Source: Apium graveolens (taxonomy: Eukaryota; Streptophyta; Magnoliopsida; Apiales; Apiaceae). From it: a DNA stretch of 64,000 nt. How positions within the stretch are numbered: the stretch's first letter is position 1; each line of letters opens with the position of its first letter. This document shows, piece by piece, positions 46,644-58,082 of the stretch. The stretch is taken from contig NC_133657.1 of the NCBI RefSeq assembly GCF_009905375.1, forward strand, positions 63,178,503 to 63,242,502. Reading direction: 5' to 3'. Below the pieces are notes generated by a model. That model searched no databases. It was not told the origin of the DNA and saw only the letters and a program-made list of their open reading frames with translations. The translations under genes and the position numbers were made by a program.

Positions 46644-48299
46644 TGAAAGGAATATGTCCTAAGTCCAATCATGTATTAGGATTTAGGAATAACTTCCTGT
46701 GTAATCTGTTTTGATTTCATTGATATTAATAAAAGACTTGTTTTGTTTTTATTACGGGCTTTATCTATTTAAGTGTTTAAATAAGATATACCATAGTTTA
46801 GAGTAAAGCTTTTTATGGATTATGATGAGATCATAATAGTGAGACCTAAAAGATGATAACTCTAAACTTAAATAGTTCCTGGTCGTAGGATTACTAACTG
46901 GTAATTAATAATCCGCAGAGATCGGTACATACAATGCTTGCTTCATTATGAAGGATGTCTGTTCTCATAGACATTTGTGTGGTGACACTATAGCTAGTAT
47001 GTAGGTGCTTATTATAGAATAAGTTCACTGAACATGACTCGCCCAGCTGAACAACTGATGGAGTTCACTCACGTGTCAGCAGTTGTTCACATAGTGATAG
47101 TTGTAAGTATCCTTAGACTTGAGTCATCATAGTCATCTTGTGTACACTGAACTATGCTTTGGTTTAGTTCTTAGTCTCCAGGGACAATTATTAAGGCTCT
47201 ACTGGGTATAGGAATTTGTACACGAAGATAGTGTATGATCAATAAAGGATCTACCCCTTCCAGTGAAGGAAGCAAATTTTCAAGGCTGATCCACTTATGC
47301 TAGTTCAGGAATCTCTGGCCAGAGTGAATGAAATTAGAAAGGAGTTTCTAATTTGCATAGAACTAAGCATAGTAAATGGTAAGCAAGTGATTAAATTAGA
47401 TAGGCTTGACACGAGATCCATGCCTTGTATTTAATCGGGACATTGTAGGGTAGAAGGAGTTAATTGTACGGTAACTATTCACTGAATAGGTTCTTGGTAT
47501 TCTAAGCAGTGAATTCGTATTATCCGGATAGTCGCGATATGCTGAGAAGTATCCTTCACGATGTAGAATAAATGTGATTAATTAATTAATCATATTTAAT
47601 AAATTAGAGAATTTATATCAATAGTGATAAAATAGTTCTATTATTATTTATTTCTATTACCGGCTTAATATTGAACCTACAGGGTCACACCATAAAAAGA
47701 GAATGATTTAATGATGGAGGAATTAATTAATAATGGCTAATAATTATTTATTTATGAAATAAATAATTAATTGGCAAATTTAATAATTAATTAAATGAGA
47801 TTTAATTGATTATAAATTAATTAAGAAAAGTTCTTAATATTATTAATTAAAGGATTTAATTTTTGGAAATTAAATCAAGAGAGAGAATTATTTCTAAAGT
47901 GTTTAGAAAAAGGATTAATAATTAAAAGGTGTTTTAATTATTAATAAGAATAATAAATGGGTTAATAATAATAATATTTTATGGGAAAATTTCAGCTGAA
48001 AATTTTGCCTATAAATATACTATTATAAACCCTATTTTTATTATAACCCCAATTTTTAGAAAAACCTAATTCTCTCCACCTCCTCCTCCTCCTCCTTAAC
48101 GTCGTTTTCTTGGTGGATACCGGTGGAGTGCTTCACGTTTGAGGAGCAGCTGTTAAGGATCTCCGATCGTTGCCTTTTGGATCGCTATTAAAGGTTAGTA
48201 ATCGATCCATATGTTTTTACCACGATTTATATGCTTTTATTTAGATTTTGTATGTGTAAAAGTATTTTACCATGCCTCCGCTGCGACTAAAATCCAACA
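46644..48299 (+). mobile_element. 5' LTR of E1
   Basis: It starts TGAAAGGAATATG and ends AAAATCCAACA. A TATA-like segment (CCTATAAATATACTAT) lies near 48009, which makes the transcript start a little downstream. The middle (47575-47990) is very AT-rich with many TTAATTAA palindromes. Confidence 0.92.
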
Positions 48300-48300
48300 A

Positions 48301-48312
48301 TGGTTTCAGAGC
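48301..48312 (+). promoter_or_regulatory. Primer-binding site of E1 (one mismatch)
   Basis: TGGTTTCAGAGC, which differs from the iMet consensus by one base. E2 has the exact form at 55237. Confidence 0.9.
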
Positions 48313-48639
48313 TTAGGTTGTATGCATATAGATCTGTGGTAAAAATTTCAGAATTTTATGTGCTTGTATGAATTAATTATGATTTTTACAAGTTATATCA
48401 TGGATTAATTTTGTCTGATGAGAAATCGTTTCTCAGAATAATTTTGAATGTTGATCTGGGTTCTACAAGTATTGTAGATCGTCTGAGTATTTTTTTCATA
48501 ATTTTATGATGTATAGATTTTTTATTATGAATTTTTGAAGTTCTTGCAATTAAATTCGTAATTAAATAAGTATGTATATATATGTATATAAAGTTGTATA
48601 TATATAAATACATATGTGGCTGCTATACATCTGCATGCT

Positions 48640-48996
48640 GTGTTGTGGTGTTTGCACGGAGAAAGAGAAGTCAGGACGGCGGCACGCTAATCGAGAAAAG
48701 GCGGCGACTCACAGCAAAGGGAAGGACGCGCGACTAGCGCGCGCGCGTGGGGCACACGCGCTCGTGTGTCACGCGCGGCGCGTGTCAGCCACGCGCTGGT
48801 CAAAGGTCAGATGGATGCTGACATCATCAGATGACGTCATGCTAACGTCAGCACAGGGGTTCGGGCGCGTGACGCACGTGTGCGCGTGGGGGCGCGTGGG
48901 GAACAGTCACACACGCGCCTGACAGCGCGTGTGCACGTGGCCGCGCGTGGGGAAACTTCTTTCGGCGCGTGAGGGCGCGTGCGAGCTCAGAATAGG
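48640..48996 (+). repeat. GC-rich reiterated GCGCGTG / CACGCGC segment in the E1 leader
   Basis: In a strongly AT-rich element this segment is packed with GCGCGTG, CGCGTGG and their complements, able to form many alternative stems. Flanking leader sequence is shared with E2, but E2 has a different repeat array here (55565-55850). The 102-codon open frame over this segment (48614-48922) is a by-product of GC content. Confidence 0.8.
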
Positions 48997-49682
48997 GTGA
49001 TTTTGGTGCCGTTGGATTCGTCTTTTCGAGACGCTTCTAATGGTATATTATATGATATTTTATGAAATTGTTTCGAACTGTTTATAGCTAACAGAAGTGT
49101 TTTTAAGCTATTTTTGACTGTTTTAATTGCTTTTAAATGCTTCATGTGATACATAGAGATGTATAATGCTTAGACTAATGTGCTATGATATAACATGCCT
49201 ACCTTGATGTTTATTCATATTTATATATATGATATATGCTTAGTTTATCATGCGATGATAGATTTAGGTGAACTTAAATGAACATAAGGCACTTGTTAGA
49301 CAATCTAGTATAGTGAAATTATTTCATAACCTTAATAATAATATTATGAATACAATCATGAGATTCTTGTGTTTATGAAACACGTAATTGAATATGAATT
49401 TTTAATATGAGAGCAAGGATGATTCTGTCAACAACAGATTTTTATCTGTAAGAAAGGGTTATTAAGTGACGCCTCTTGACAATGCTCCACCCGATCTGGG
49501 AATCATCTGATTATTGATTATTGATTTGAAATATTTAATTTAAAAGGAAGAATCTCTTTATAATATGATTATGATTGTAATGTAATATAATCCCTCTAAA
49601 ATTAAATAATATCAAGTAGTAATTGGCCAATGACATAACGGGCTTGTGTCGGTCATAGCCTTCCAACATGATAGAGAAGTAG

Positions 49683-50016
49683 TTCTTATTTTTGAATCAT
49701 TGTCGGTTCGTGCTACAACGGAGGGCTTTGATTTCGAAATAAGAAATACTTGTCGATTACATAGAGATGTGTACATTGAATAAGAATCTAAAGGTCGGTA
49801 CGTGCCACAGCCGTGGGCCTTTGGGGACTGAATCAATTGTACAGAATGTTGGGTTAGACTTGACTTAGAATATTGAGTTTGTCGTGCCACAGCCGTGACT
49901 CAATTATTCAAGAGGCTAAAGTTTGATTAGGGAATAACATTAGATGTAATTGACAAGAGTTGTCTGCCTATTGAACATTACATGGCGGTTCGTGCCACAG
50001 CCGGGGTTGTGTAATG
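49683..50016 (+). other. Array of four hairpins with a shared core in the E1 leader
   Basis: Four segments share the core CGTGCCACAGCCG (or CGTGCTACAACGG), each inside a different stem: 49683-49691 with 49737-49745, 49788-49794 with 49818-49824, 49872-49878 with 49898-49904, and 49976-49982 with 50010-50016. Stems differ in sequence but all pair. E2 has the same array. It lies 190 to 520 bp before the gag start, so it is in the untranslated leader. Possible roles are packaging, dimerisation, translation or protein binding; none is shown. Confidence 0.7.
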
Positions 50017-50206
50017 GAATGTAGGATCCCTATTCCCACTAGCATTATGAATGCTTAATTTTTCACGTAGGGGGTTGAATAAATTAGATAAACTAGTGGG
50101 AGCCACTTATGAATAAAGACCCGATTCATATAGTGTTTTAAAATGAAATCGAATATTTGCTAAGTGTTGTTATGTGTTTATCATTAACAGATTTACTTTA
50201 TACGTC

Positions 50207-50937
50207 ATGTCTTCTGCACTATCACTCTAGAGCATATTAGATGCTCACAAGTTGACTGGTCCTAATTATGCTGACTGGCTTCGAAACTTGAGAATTGTTC
50301 TCAGGATTGAGAAACTGGAATACGTTATTGACTCACCTAAGCCTACTGAACCTGCTAGCGATGCGCATAATGATGAACATGTTGTGTATCGTAAGTGGAT
50401 AGATGATGCAAATGTTGCTCAATGTTACTATCTTCTTCTTGGAAGGGTTCCTCTTCCTTTTCTTAGGATTGGAACCTTCACCAATTAGAAGAACAGAACT
50501 CTTCTTAGGGGGAAAATTCGATTCCGCAGTCTTCAATATGTTGTGGAGTTGAGGCAGGCTGACATCCAATTTATTCATGTGAAAGTTCACAACAAACTGC
50601 GAGAACGAACTCGGAAGCGATTACAAGACCAAGTCTTGGCTCAACTCCCCATCCATGGCAAAACCAAGTTGTCCAAGACGTTCAATCAAATTGATCATCT
50701 TAAGTACATGGTCATTCACAGATGATCCCTCAGACATCCTACAACCGAACAACTCCTTCGATATCTCATATCGAGCTGTCCTCCCCGCCACATCATACAA
50801 CTCTTGTAGATGCATGAGGATAGTGTGAGCATCCATATGCTCATTTTGCTTCTGTAGCTCAATGTTCATGGTAGCTAGCATGATGCAAAGTTGTTTGCTT
50901 TCACTGTAACAAGGTGGGGCACTGGAAGAGGAACTGT
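50207..50937 (+). pseudogene. E1 gag with an internal inverted segment
   Basis: The start is the ATG at 50207 (MSSALSL), followed after seven codons by TAG. E2 reads on here with Arg. The N-terminal part matches E2 (LTGPNYADWLRNLRIVLR). From about 50425 to 50888 the DNA is inverted relative to E2, so the central gag reads on the minus strand (50621-50881 and 50333-50590). The order resumes with a complete knuckle CFHCNKVGHWKRNC at 50896-50937, minus about 45 bp present in E2. This gag cannot function. Confidence 0.88.
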
Positions 50938-51435
50938 AAGGTTTACCTTGCAGAATTGAAGAAGAAGAAGGGTAGTGAGACTACCGCTTCTGATTCAGGT
51001 ATGCTCATGATAGAAGTGAATATGTCATTAAATCAAATTTCTACTTGGGTATTAGATACCGCCTGTGGTTCTCATATCTGCAATTTGTTGCAGGGACTAA
51101 GGAGAAGTAGGACTCTTAAAGAAGAGGAGGTGATTCTACTGATGGGAAATAGAGCAAGAGTTGCTGCTAAAAATGTAGAATCATTTCATTTACATATGCC
51201 TACGGGCAAGACTATTATTTTGAATAATTGTTATTATGTTCCCTCTATTGTGAGGAATATTGTTTCTATCCCTATGTTGGATTTGGATGGTTTTTCATTT
51301 ATTGTTAAGAATAATAAATGTTCTATCCTTAGAGATAATGTTCTTTATGGACGTGGAATTTTAAATAATGGTCTGTATGTATGTGACGTAGAGCATGATT
51401 TACTTCAGATTGAACAAACTAATAAAAAAAAATGA
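50938..51435 (+). pseudogene. E1 protease region
   Basis: It follows the knuckle in frame. The active site reads WVLDTACGSHICN, near 51046-51084, where copia proteases usually have DTG or DSG. Here the Gly is replaced by Ala-Cys. The conserved tail YYVPSIVRNIVSIPMLDLDG is present. The frame is lost in an A-run at 51423-51433, so integrase is not joined. Confidence 0.8.
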
Positions 51436-52150
51436 GATGATGAAAATCTGACCTTTTTATGGCACTGTAGGCTAGGTCATATTAGTGAAAATAGACTTCA
51501 GACATTGCATAAGGAAGGGTTACTAGACCCCTTTGATTTTGAATCATATCCTACATGCGAGTCTTGTCTATTGGGTAAAATGACCAAATCTCCATTTAGT
51601 GGACATAGAGAGAGAGCTGCAGATTTGCTAGGATTGGTACACACAGATGTATGTGGACCAATGTCTACGCAAGCCATGGGAGGATTTTCGTACTTCATTA
51701 CTTTCATATATGATAGATCTAGATTCGGATATGTGTATTTGATGAAACACAAGTCTGAAGCCTTTGAAAAGTTCAAGGAATATAAACATGGAGTGGAGAA
51801 ACAAACCAAACACAGTATTATAACTCTTCGATCAGATCAAGGTGGTGAATACTTGAATGGAGAGTATCTAGATTATCTCAAAGTAAATGGTATAGTCTCC
51901 CAGTGGACTCCTCCAGATTGGTATCTGAAAGGAGAAATCAAACTTTGTTAGACATAGTTCGGTCCATGATGAGCTATGAGAATCTTCCAGTATTCCTATG
52001 GGGTTATGCATTGGAAACCTCAGCATATTTACTGAATAAGGTGCCTTACAAATCTGTTCCTCAAAACTCCGTATGAGATATGGAAAGAAAGGAAACCGAG
52101 TCTTAAACACGTTAAGATTTGGGGATATCCAGCTTATGTCAAGAAAGTTG
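51436..52150 (+). pseudogene. E1 integrase
   Basis: The zinc domain (WHCRLGHISENRLQTLH ... CESCLLGK) is complete. The core has HTDVCGPM and LRSDQGGEY for the two Asp positions. Just after SQWTPP the frame shifts (51911-51925), so the segment with the catalytic Glu (SERRNQTLLD) is in another frame and ends at a stop at 51949-51951. The same frameshift is present in E2. The later part (FLWGYALETSAYLLNKVP) is recognisable. Confidence 0.88.
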
Positions 52151-53095
52151 ACCCAGATAAGGTGGAATATCGATCCGTAAAATGTAGTTTTGGGGGATAT
52201 CCTAAAGAGACTTTAGGGTATTACTTTTACACCGATCATCGGGTGTTTGTCTCCAGACATGCTACCTTCTTGGAAAAGGAGTTTATCCTTGAAGGAAACA
52301 GTGGGAGCAAAATTGAACTTGATGAAGTTCAAGAAGCACAAACTACTACGGATCAACTGGAAACACCTGTTCTGACTGAACAACCTTTTATGGAACAGCC
52401 CATTCATAGAACAGGGAGAGTGTCTCGCCAACCTGAGAGGGAATATGGCCTTGTCATTAAGAATGACAATGAGTTGTCGATCATTGATGATGACGACCCT
52501 GTGACCTATAATGAGGCTATGAGTAGTGTTGACTCAGAGAAATGGCAAAGTGCCATGAAATCCAGAATGGAATCTATGTATACGGTATACGAAAGAATGA
52601 TTAGAGCAGATGGGCAGGTGGAGACCTATAAGGCCAGGCTTTTGGTAAAAGGATTCAAACAAAGGCAATGGATTGACTTTGATGAAACCTTTTACCTGTA
52701 GCCCTGTTAAAATGAGTTCGGATTTTGCTTGCGATTGCTGCTTACTACGACTATGAAATCTGGCAAATGGCCAGATAGTTTTCTTTCCAAGGGAAATGAA
52801 AAACTAGTGTGTAAGCTGCAGCGAACCATATGTGGTTTAAAGCAAGCTTCTCGAAAGATAGAACATTCGTTTTGATAAGACAATCAAAGAGTTTGATTTT
52901 ATAAAAAACGTAGATGAACCATGCGTCTACAAAAGGGTTAGTGGGAGCGCGGTAATATTTCTTGTATTGTATTGAAATAGAGTTGACACACATAACAACA
53001 TAGCAGACCCACTCAGAAAGCTACTTTCTGAAAGTCACTTTGATCGTCATAAAGACTAGATGGGTATTAGATACCAGAGTGATTGGCTTTAGTAC
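52151..53095 (+). pseudogene. E1 truncated reverse transcriptase and end of pol
   Basis: The integrase-RT linker (52162-52560) leads to SEKWQSAMKSRMESMYTVY, then a deletion joins directly to TYKARLLVKGFKQRQ and DFDETF. A missing base follows at 52690-52695. The RT continues as LLAIAAYYDYEIW and VCKLQRTICGLKQAS, then FLVLY at about 52974, where the catalytic YVDD block should begin. Instead the sequence jumps to the end of RNase H (NIADPL, HFDRHKD). The RT active site and nearly all RNase H are absent. E2 has the same junctions. Confidence 0.9.
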
Positions 53096-53106
53096 AAGTG
53101 GGAGAT
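53096..53106 (+). promoter_or_regulatory. Polypurine tract of E1
   Basis: AAGTGGGAGAT sits directly before the 3' LTR start TGAAAGG at 53107. Confidence 0.88.
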
Positions 53107-53566
53107 TGAAAGGAATATATCCTAAGTCCAATCATGTATTAGGATTTAGGAATAACTTCCTGTGTAATCTGTTTTGATTTCATTGATATTAATAAAAGAC
53201 TTGTTTTGTTTTTATTACGGGCTTTATCTATTTAAGTGTTTAAATAAGATATACCATAGTTTAGAGTAAAGCCTTTTATGGATTATGATGAGATCATAAT
53301 AGTGAGACCTAAAAGATGATAACTCTAAACTTAAATAGTTCCTGGTCGTAGGATTACTAACTGGTAATTAATAATCCGCAGAGATCGGAACATACTATGC
53401 TTGCTTCATTATGAAGGATGTCTGTTCTCATAGATATTTGTGTGGTGACACTATAGCTAGTATGTAGGTGCTTATAATAGAATAAGTTCACTGAACATGA
53501 CTCGCCCAGATGAACAACTAATGGAGTTCACTCACGTGTCAGCAGTTGTTCATATAGTGATAGTTG
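53107..53566 (+). mobile_element. 3' LTR of E1, first part
   Basis: It matches 46644-47103. It is interrupted after GATAGTTG by E2, whose target duplication is AGTTG (53562-53566). Confidence 0.93.
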
Positions 53567-55235
53567 TGAAAGGAATATGTCCTAAGTCCAATTATGTATG
53601 AGGATTTAGGAATAACTTTTATGTAATCTGTTTTGATTTCATTGATATTAATAAAGACTTGTTTTGTTTTTATTACGGGCTTTATCTATTTAAGTGTTTA
53701 AATAAGATATACCATAGTTTAGAGTAAAGCTTTTTATGGATTATGATGAGATCATAATAGTGAGACCTAAAAAGATGATAACTCTAAACTTAAATAGTTC
53801 CTGGTCATAGGATTACTAACTGGTAATTAATAATCCGCAAAGATCGGTACATACTATGCTTGCTTCATTATGAAGGATGTCTGTTCTCATAGACATTTGT
53901 GTGGTGACACTATAGCTAGTATGTAGGTGCTTATTATAGAATAAGTTCACTGAACATGACTCGCACAGCTGAACAACTGATGGAGTTCACTCACGTGTCA
54001 GCAGTTGTTCGCTTAGTGATAGTTGTACAAGTATCCTTAGACTTGAGGTCATCATAGTCATCTTGTGTACACTGAACTATGCTTTGGTTTAGTTCTTAGT
54101 CTCCAAGGATAATTATTAGGGCTCTTCTGGGTATAGGAATTTATACACGAAGATAGTGTATGATCAATAAAGGATCTACCCCTTCCAGTGAAGGAAGCGA
54201 ATGTTCAAGGCTGATTCACTTATGCTAGTTCAGGAGTCTCTGGCCAGAGTGAATGAAATTAGAAAGGAGTTTCTAATTTGCATAGAACTACGCATAGTAA
54301 ATGGTAAGCAAGTGATTGAATTAGATAGGCTTGACACGAGATCCATGCCTTGTATTTAATCGGGACATTGTAGGGTAGAAGGAGTTTATTGTACGGTAAC
54401 TATTCACTGACAGGTTCTTGGTATTCTAAGCAGTGAATTCATATTATCCGGATAGTCGCGATATGTTGAGAAGCATCACTCACGATGTAGAATAAATGTG
54501 ATTAATTAATTAATCATATTTAATAAATTAGAGAATTTATATAAATAATGATAAAATAGTTTTATTTTTATTTATTTCTACTACCGGCTTAATATTGAAC
54601 CTACAAGGTCACACCATAAAAAGAGAATGATTTAATGGTGGAGGAATTAATTAATAATGGCTAATAATTATTTATTTATGAAATAAATAATTAATTGGCA
54701 AATTTAATAATTGATTAAATGAGATTTAATTGATTATAAATTAATTAAGAAAAGTTCTTAATATTATTAATCAAAGAATTTAATTTTTGGAAATTAAATC
54801 GAGAGAGAGAATTATTTCTAAAGTGTTTAGAAAAAGGATTAATGATTAAAAGGTGTTTTAATTATTAATGAGAATAATAAATGGGATAATAATAATAATA
54901 TTTATGGGAAAATTTCAGCTGAAAATTTTTCCTATAAATACACTATTATAGACCCTAATTTTATTCCAACCTCGAAACGCAAAACCCAAAAAGTTTGGAA
55001 AACCCAATTCTCTCCACCTCATTCCTCCTCCTTAACATCGTTTTCTTGGTGGATACCGGTGGAGTGCTTCACACTTGAGGAGCAACTGCTAAGGATCTCT
55101 GATCGTTGTCTCCGAATTATTTTTAAAGGTTAGATTCGATCCCTCGAATTTTTATTCACGATTTATATGCTTTTATTTGGATTTTGTATGTGTAAAAGTG
55201 TTTTGCCATGCCCCCGCTGTGTTTAAAATCCAACA
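53567..55235 (+). mobile_element. 5' LTR of E2
   Basis: TGAAAGG...CCAACA. It carries a TATA-like CCTATAAATACACTAT near 54931. Same length as the 3' LTR, with only scattered differences. Confidence 0.94.
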
Positions 55236-55236
55236 A

Positions 55237-55248
55237 TGGTATCAGAGC
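55237..55248 (+). promoter_or_regulatory. Primer-binding site of E2 (initiator tRNA-Met)
   Basis: TGGTATCAGAGC, an exact match one base after the LTR. Confidence 0.96.
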
Positions 55249-55670
55249 ATAGGTTGCATGCATATAGATCTGTGGTAAAAATTTCAGAATTTTATGTGCG
55301 TGTATGAATTAATTATGATTTTTACAAGTTATTTTATGGATTAATTTTGTCTGATGAGAAATCGTTTCTTAGAATAATTTTGAATGTTGATCTGGGTTCT
55401 ACAAGTGTTGTAGATCGTCTGGGTATTTTTTTCATAATTTTATGATGTATAGATTTTTTATTATAAATTTTTGAAGTTGATTTAATTAAATTCGTAATTA
55501 AATATAGTATATATATATGTATATTCAGTTGTATATATATATCTATTTGTACATCTGCTGTGTTTGTACTGTCTATTAAAGAAAAGCAGAACAGAGAATG
55601 ACAGGTCTGACATGCACGTTTTCCGAAAAAAAAAACAGGCGGCTGCTGAAATACAAAAAAAAAAATAAGG

Positions 55671-55811
55671 GTGTCGTGCATTCCGGGAATGCGTTACACC
55701 CCTGTGACGCATTCACGGAATGCGTTACACCTTTTAAATGGCTTAAAAGGCTGTAACGCATCACCGGAATGCGTTACAGGGCTTGTAACGCGTTCCTGTA
55801 ATGCGTTACAG
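55671..55811 (+). repeat. Palindromic GTAACGCATTCC / GGAATGCGTTAC array in the E2 leader
   Basis: Four imperfect palindromic units, each ending AATGCGTTACA, lie near 55674-55698, 55703-55728, 55752-55778 and 55783-55810. A separate hairpin CCTTTTAA/TTAAAAGG (55730-55750) lies between units two and three. E1 has an unrelated GC-rich array in the same place. Leader sequence on both sides is shared between the elements. Confidence 0.85.
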
Positions 55812-56553
55812 CCTGTCTGTTAATTTTAAAATTGATTTTCTAGGAGTTTCGTAACTCCGTTTTAGGCGTGCAATATACCGTTGGATTCATTTTTACGAGA
55901 CGGATCTAATGGAGTGATCAATTTTAGATTATATAAAAGTTTTGAACTGTTTATATTTCCATGAAGTGTTTTAAAGCTATTTTTGACTGTTTTAATTGCT
56001 TTTAAATGCTTCATGTGATACATAGAGATGTATAATACTTAGACTAATGTGCTAGATGATATAACATGCCTACCTTGATGTTTATTCATGTTGATATATG
56101 TGATATATGCTTAGTTTATCATGCGATGATAGATTTAGGTGAACTTAAATGAACATAAGGCGTTTGTTAGACAACCTAGTATAGTGAAATTGTTTCATAA
56201 CCTTAATAACAATATTATGAATACAATCATGAGATTCTTGTGTTTGTGAAACACATAATTGAATATGAATTTTCGATATGAGAGAAAGGATGATTCTGTC
56301 AACAACAGATTTCTATCTGTAAGAAAGGGTTATTATGTGACGCCTCTTGACAATGCTCCACCCGATCTGGGAATCATCTGATTATTGATTATTGATTTGA
56401 AATATTTAATTTAAAAGGAAGAATTTCTTTATAATATGATTATGATTGTAACGTAATATAATCCCTCTAAAATTAAATAATATCAAGTAGTAATTGGCCA
56501 ATGACACAACGGGCTTGTGTCGGTCATAGCCTTCCAACATGATAGAAAAGTAG

Positions 56554-56887
56554 TTCTTATTTTTGAATCATTGTCGGTTCGTGCTACAGCCGAGGGCTTT
56601 AATTTCGAAATAAGAAATGCTTGTCTATTACATAGAGATGTGTACATTGAATAAGAATCTAAAGGTCGGTACGTGCTACAGCTGTGGGCCTTTGGGGACT
56701 GATTCAACTATACGGAATGTTGGGTTAGACTTGACTTAGAATATTGAGTTTGTCGTGCTACAGCCGAGACTCAATTATTCAAGAGGCTAAAGTTTGATTA
56801 GGGAATAACATGAGATGTAATTGACAAGAGTTGTCTGCCTATTGAACATTGCATGGCGGTTCGTGCTACAGCCGGGGTTGTGTAATG
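56554..56887 (+). other. Array of four hairpins with a shared core in the E2 leader
   Basis: It is the same array as in E1. Stems are 56554-56562 with 56608-56616, 56659-56665 with 56689-56695, 56743-56749 with 56769-56775, and 56847-56853 with 56881-56887. The last stem has a G-T pair where E1 has A-T, so pairing is kept. All four cores read GTGCTACAG here, whereas three of the four in E1 read GTGCCACAG. Confidence 0.72.
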
Positions 56888-57077
56888 GAATGTAGGATCC
56901 CTATTCCCACTAGCATTATGAATGCTTAATTTTTCACGTAGGGGGTTGAATAAATTAGGAAAACTAGTGGGAGCCACTTATGAATAAAGACCCGATTCAT
57001 ATAGTGTTTTGAAATGAAATCGAATATTTGCTAAGTGTTGTTATGTGTTTATCATTTACAGATTTACTTTATACGTT

Positions 57078-58082
57078 ATGTCTTCTGCACTATCACTCAG
57101 GAGCATACTAGATGCTCACAAATTGACTTGTCCTAATTATGCTGACTGGCTTCGAAACTTGAGAATTGTTCTCTGGATTGAGAAGCTGGAATACGGGATT
57201 GACTCACCTAAGCCTACTGAACCTGCTAGTGACACACATAATGATGAACATGTTGTGTATCGTAAGTGGATAGATGATGCAAATGTTGCTCAATGCATCA
57301 TGCTAGCTTCCATGAACATTGAGCTACAGAAGCAACATGAGCATATGGATGCTCACACTATCCTTATGCATCTACAAGAGTTGTATGATGTGGCGGGGAG
57401 GACAGCTCGATATGAGATATCGAAGGAGCTGTTCGGTTGTAGGATGTCTGACGGATCATCTGTGAATGACCATGTACTAAAGATGATCAATTTGATTGAA
57501 CGTCTTGGACAACTTGGTTTTGCCATAGATGGGGAGCTGAGCCAAGACTTGGTCTTGCAATCGCTTCCGAGTTCGTTCTCGCAGTTTGTTGTGAACTTTC
57601 ACATGAATAAGTTGGATGTCGGCCTGCCTGAACTCCACAACATGTTGAAGACTGCGGAATTGAATTTTCCCCCTAAGAAGAGTTCTGTTCTTCTAATTGG
57701 TGAAGGTTCCAATCCTAAGAAAAGGAACAGGAACTCTTCCAAGAAGAAGAAAGTAGGTGAGAAAATGCCGGTTCCACCAAAAGCTGAAGACCCCAAGAGC
57801 AAAGTTGTTTGCTTTCACTGTAACAAGGTGGGGCACTGGAAGAGGAACTACAAGGTTTACCTTGCAGAATTGAAGAAGAAGGGTAGTGAGACTACCGCTT
57901 CTGATTCAGGTATGTTCATGATAGAAGTGAATATGTCATTAAGCCAAATTTCTACTTGGGTATTAGATACCGCCTATGGTTCTGACATTTGCAATTTGTT
58001 GCAGGGACCAAGGAGAAGTAGGACTCTTGAGGAAGAGGAGGTGATTCTACTGATGGAAATGGAGCAAGAGTTGCTGCTGTAG
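57078..58082 (+). pseudogene. E2 gag and protease start, longest intact gag in the window
   Basis: It is open from the ATG at 57078 (MSSALSLRSILDAHKL) for about 334 codons. It has the copia gag domain in uninterrupted order (NYADWLRNLRIVL, MDAHTILMHLQELYD, INLIERLGQLGF, LPSSFSQFVVNFHMNK), then a Lys-rich stretch and the knuckle CFHCNKVGHWKRNY at 57810-57851, in which the last Cys is Tyr. The protease start WVLDTAYGSDICN follows before the frame is lost near 58055. An upstream Met at 57045 in the same frame is less likely, since E1 and E2 agree from 57078 on. Gag may still be made, but with a damaged knuckle. Confidence 0.85.

Noticed and set aside
48614..48922. A 102-codon open frame in the E1 leader, Cys- then Arg/Ala-rich
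   Set aside because: It lies over the GC-rich repeat segment, where stop codons are rare by composition. It has no counterpart in E2 and no recognisable domain.
49612..49890. Minus-strand open frame across the hairpin array, repeated at 56483-56707
   Set aside because: It is antisense to the leader, differs in length between E1 and E2, and is better explained by the repeated hairpin cores.
49683..50016. Possibility that the leader hairpins are a known self-cleaving ribozyme or a tRNA-like element
   Set aside because: I do not see the conserved core bases of hammerhead ribozymes or tRNA A and B boxes. A covariance search would be needed to exclude rarer ribozymes.
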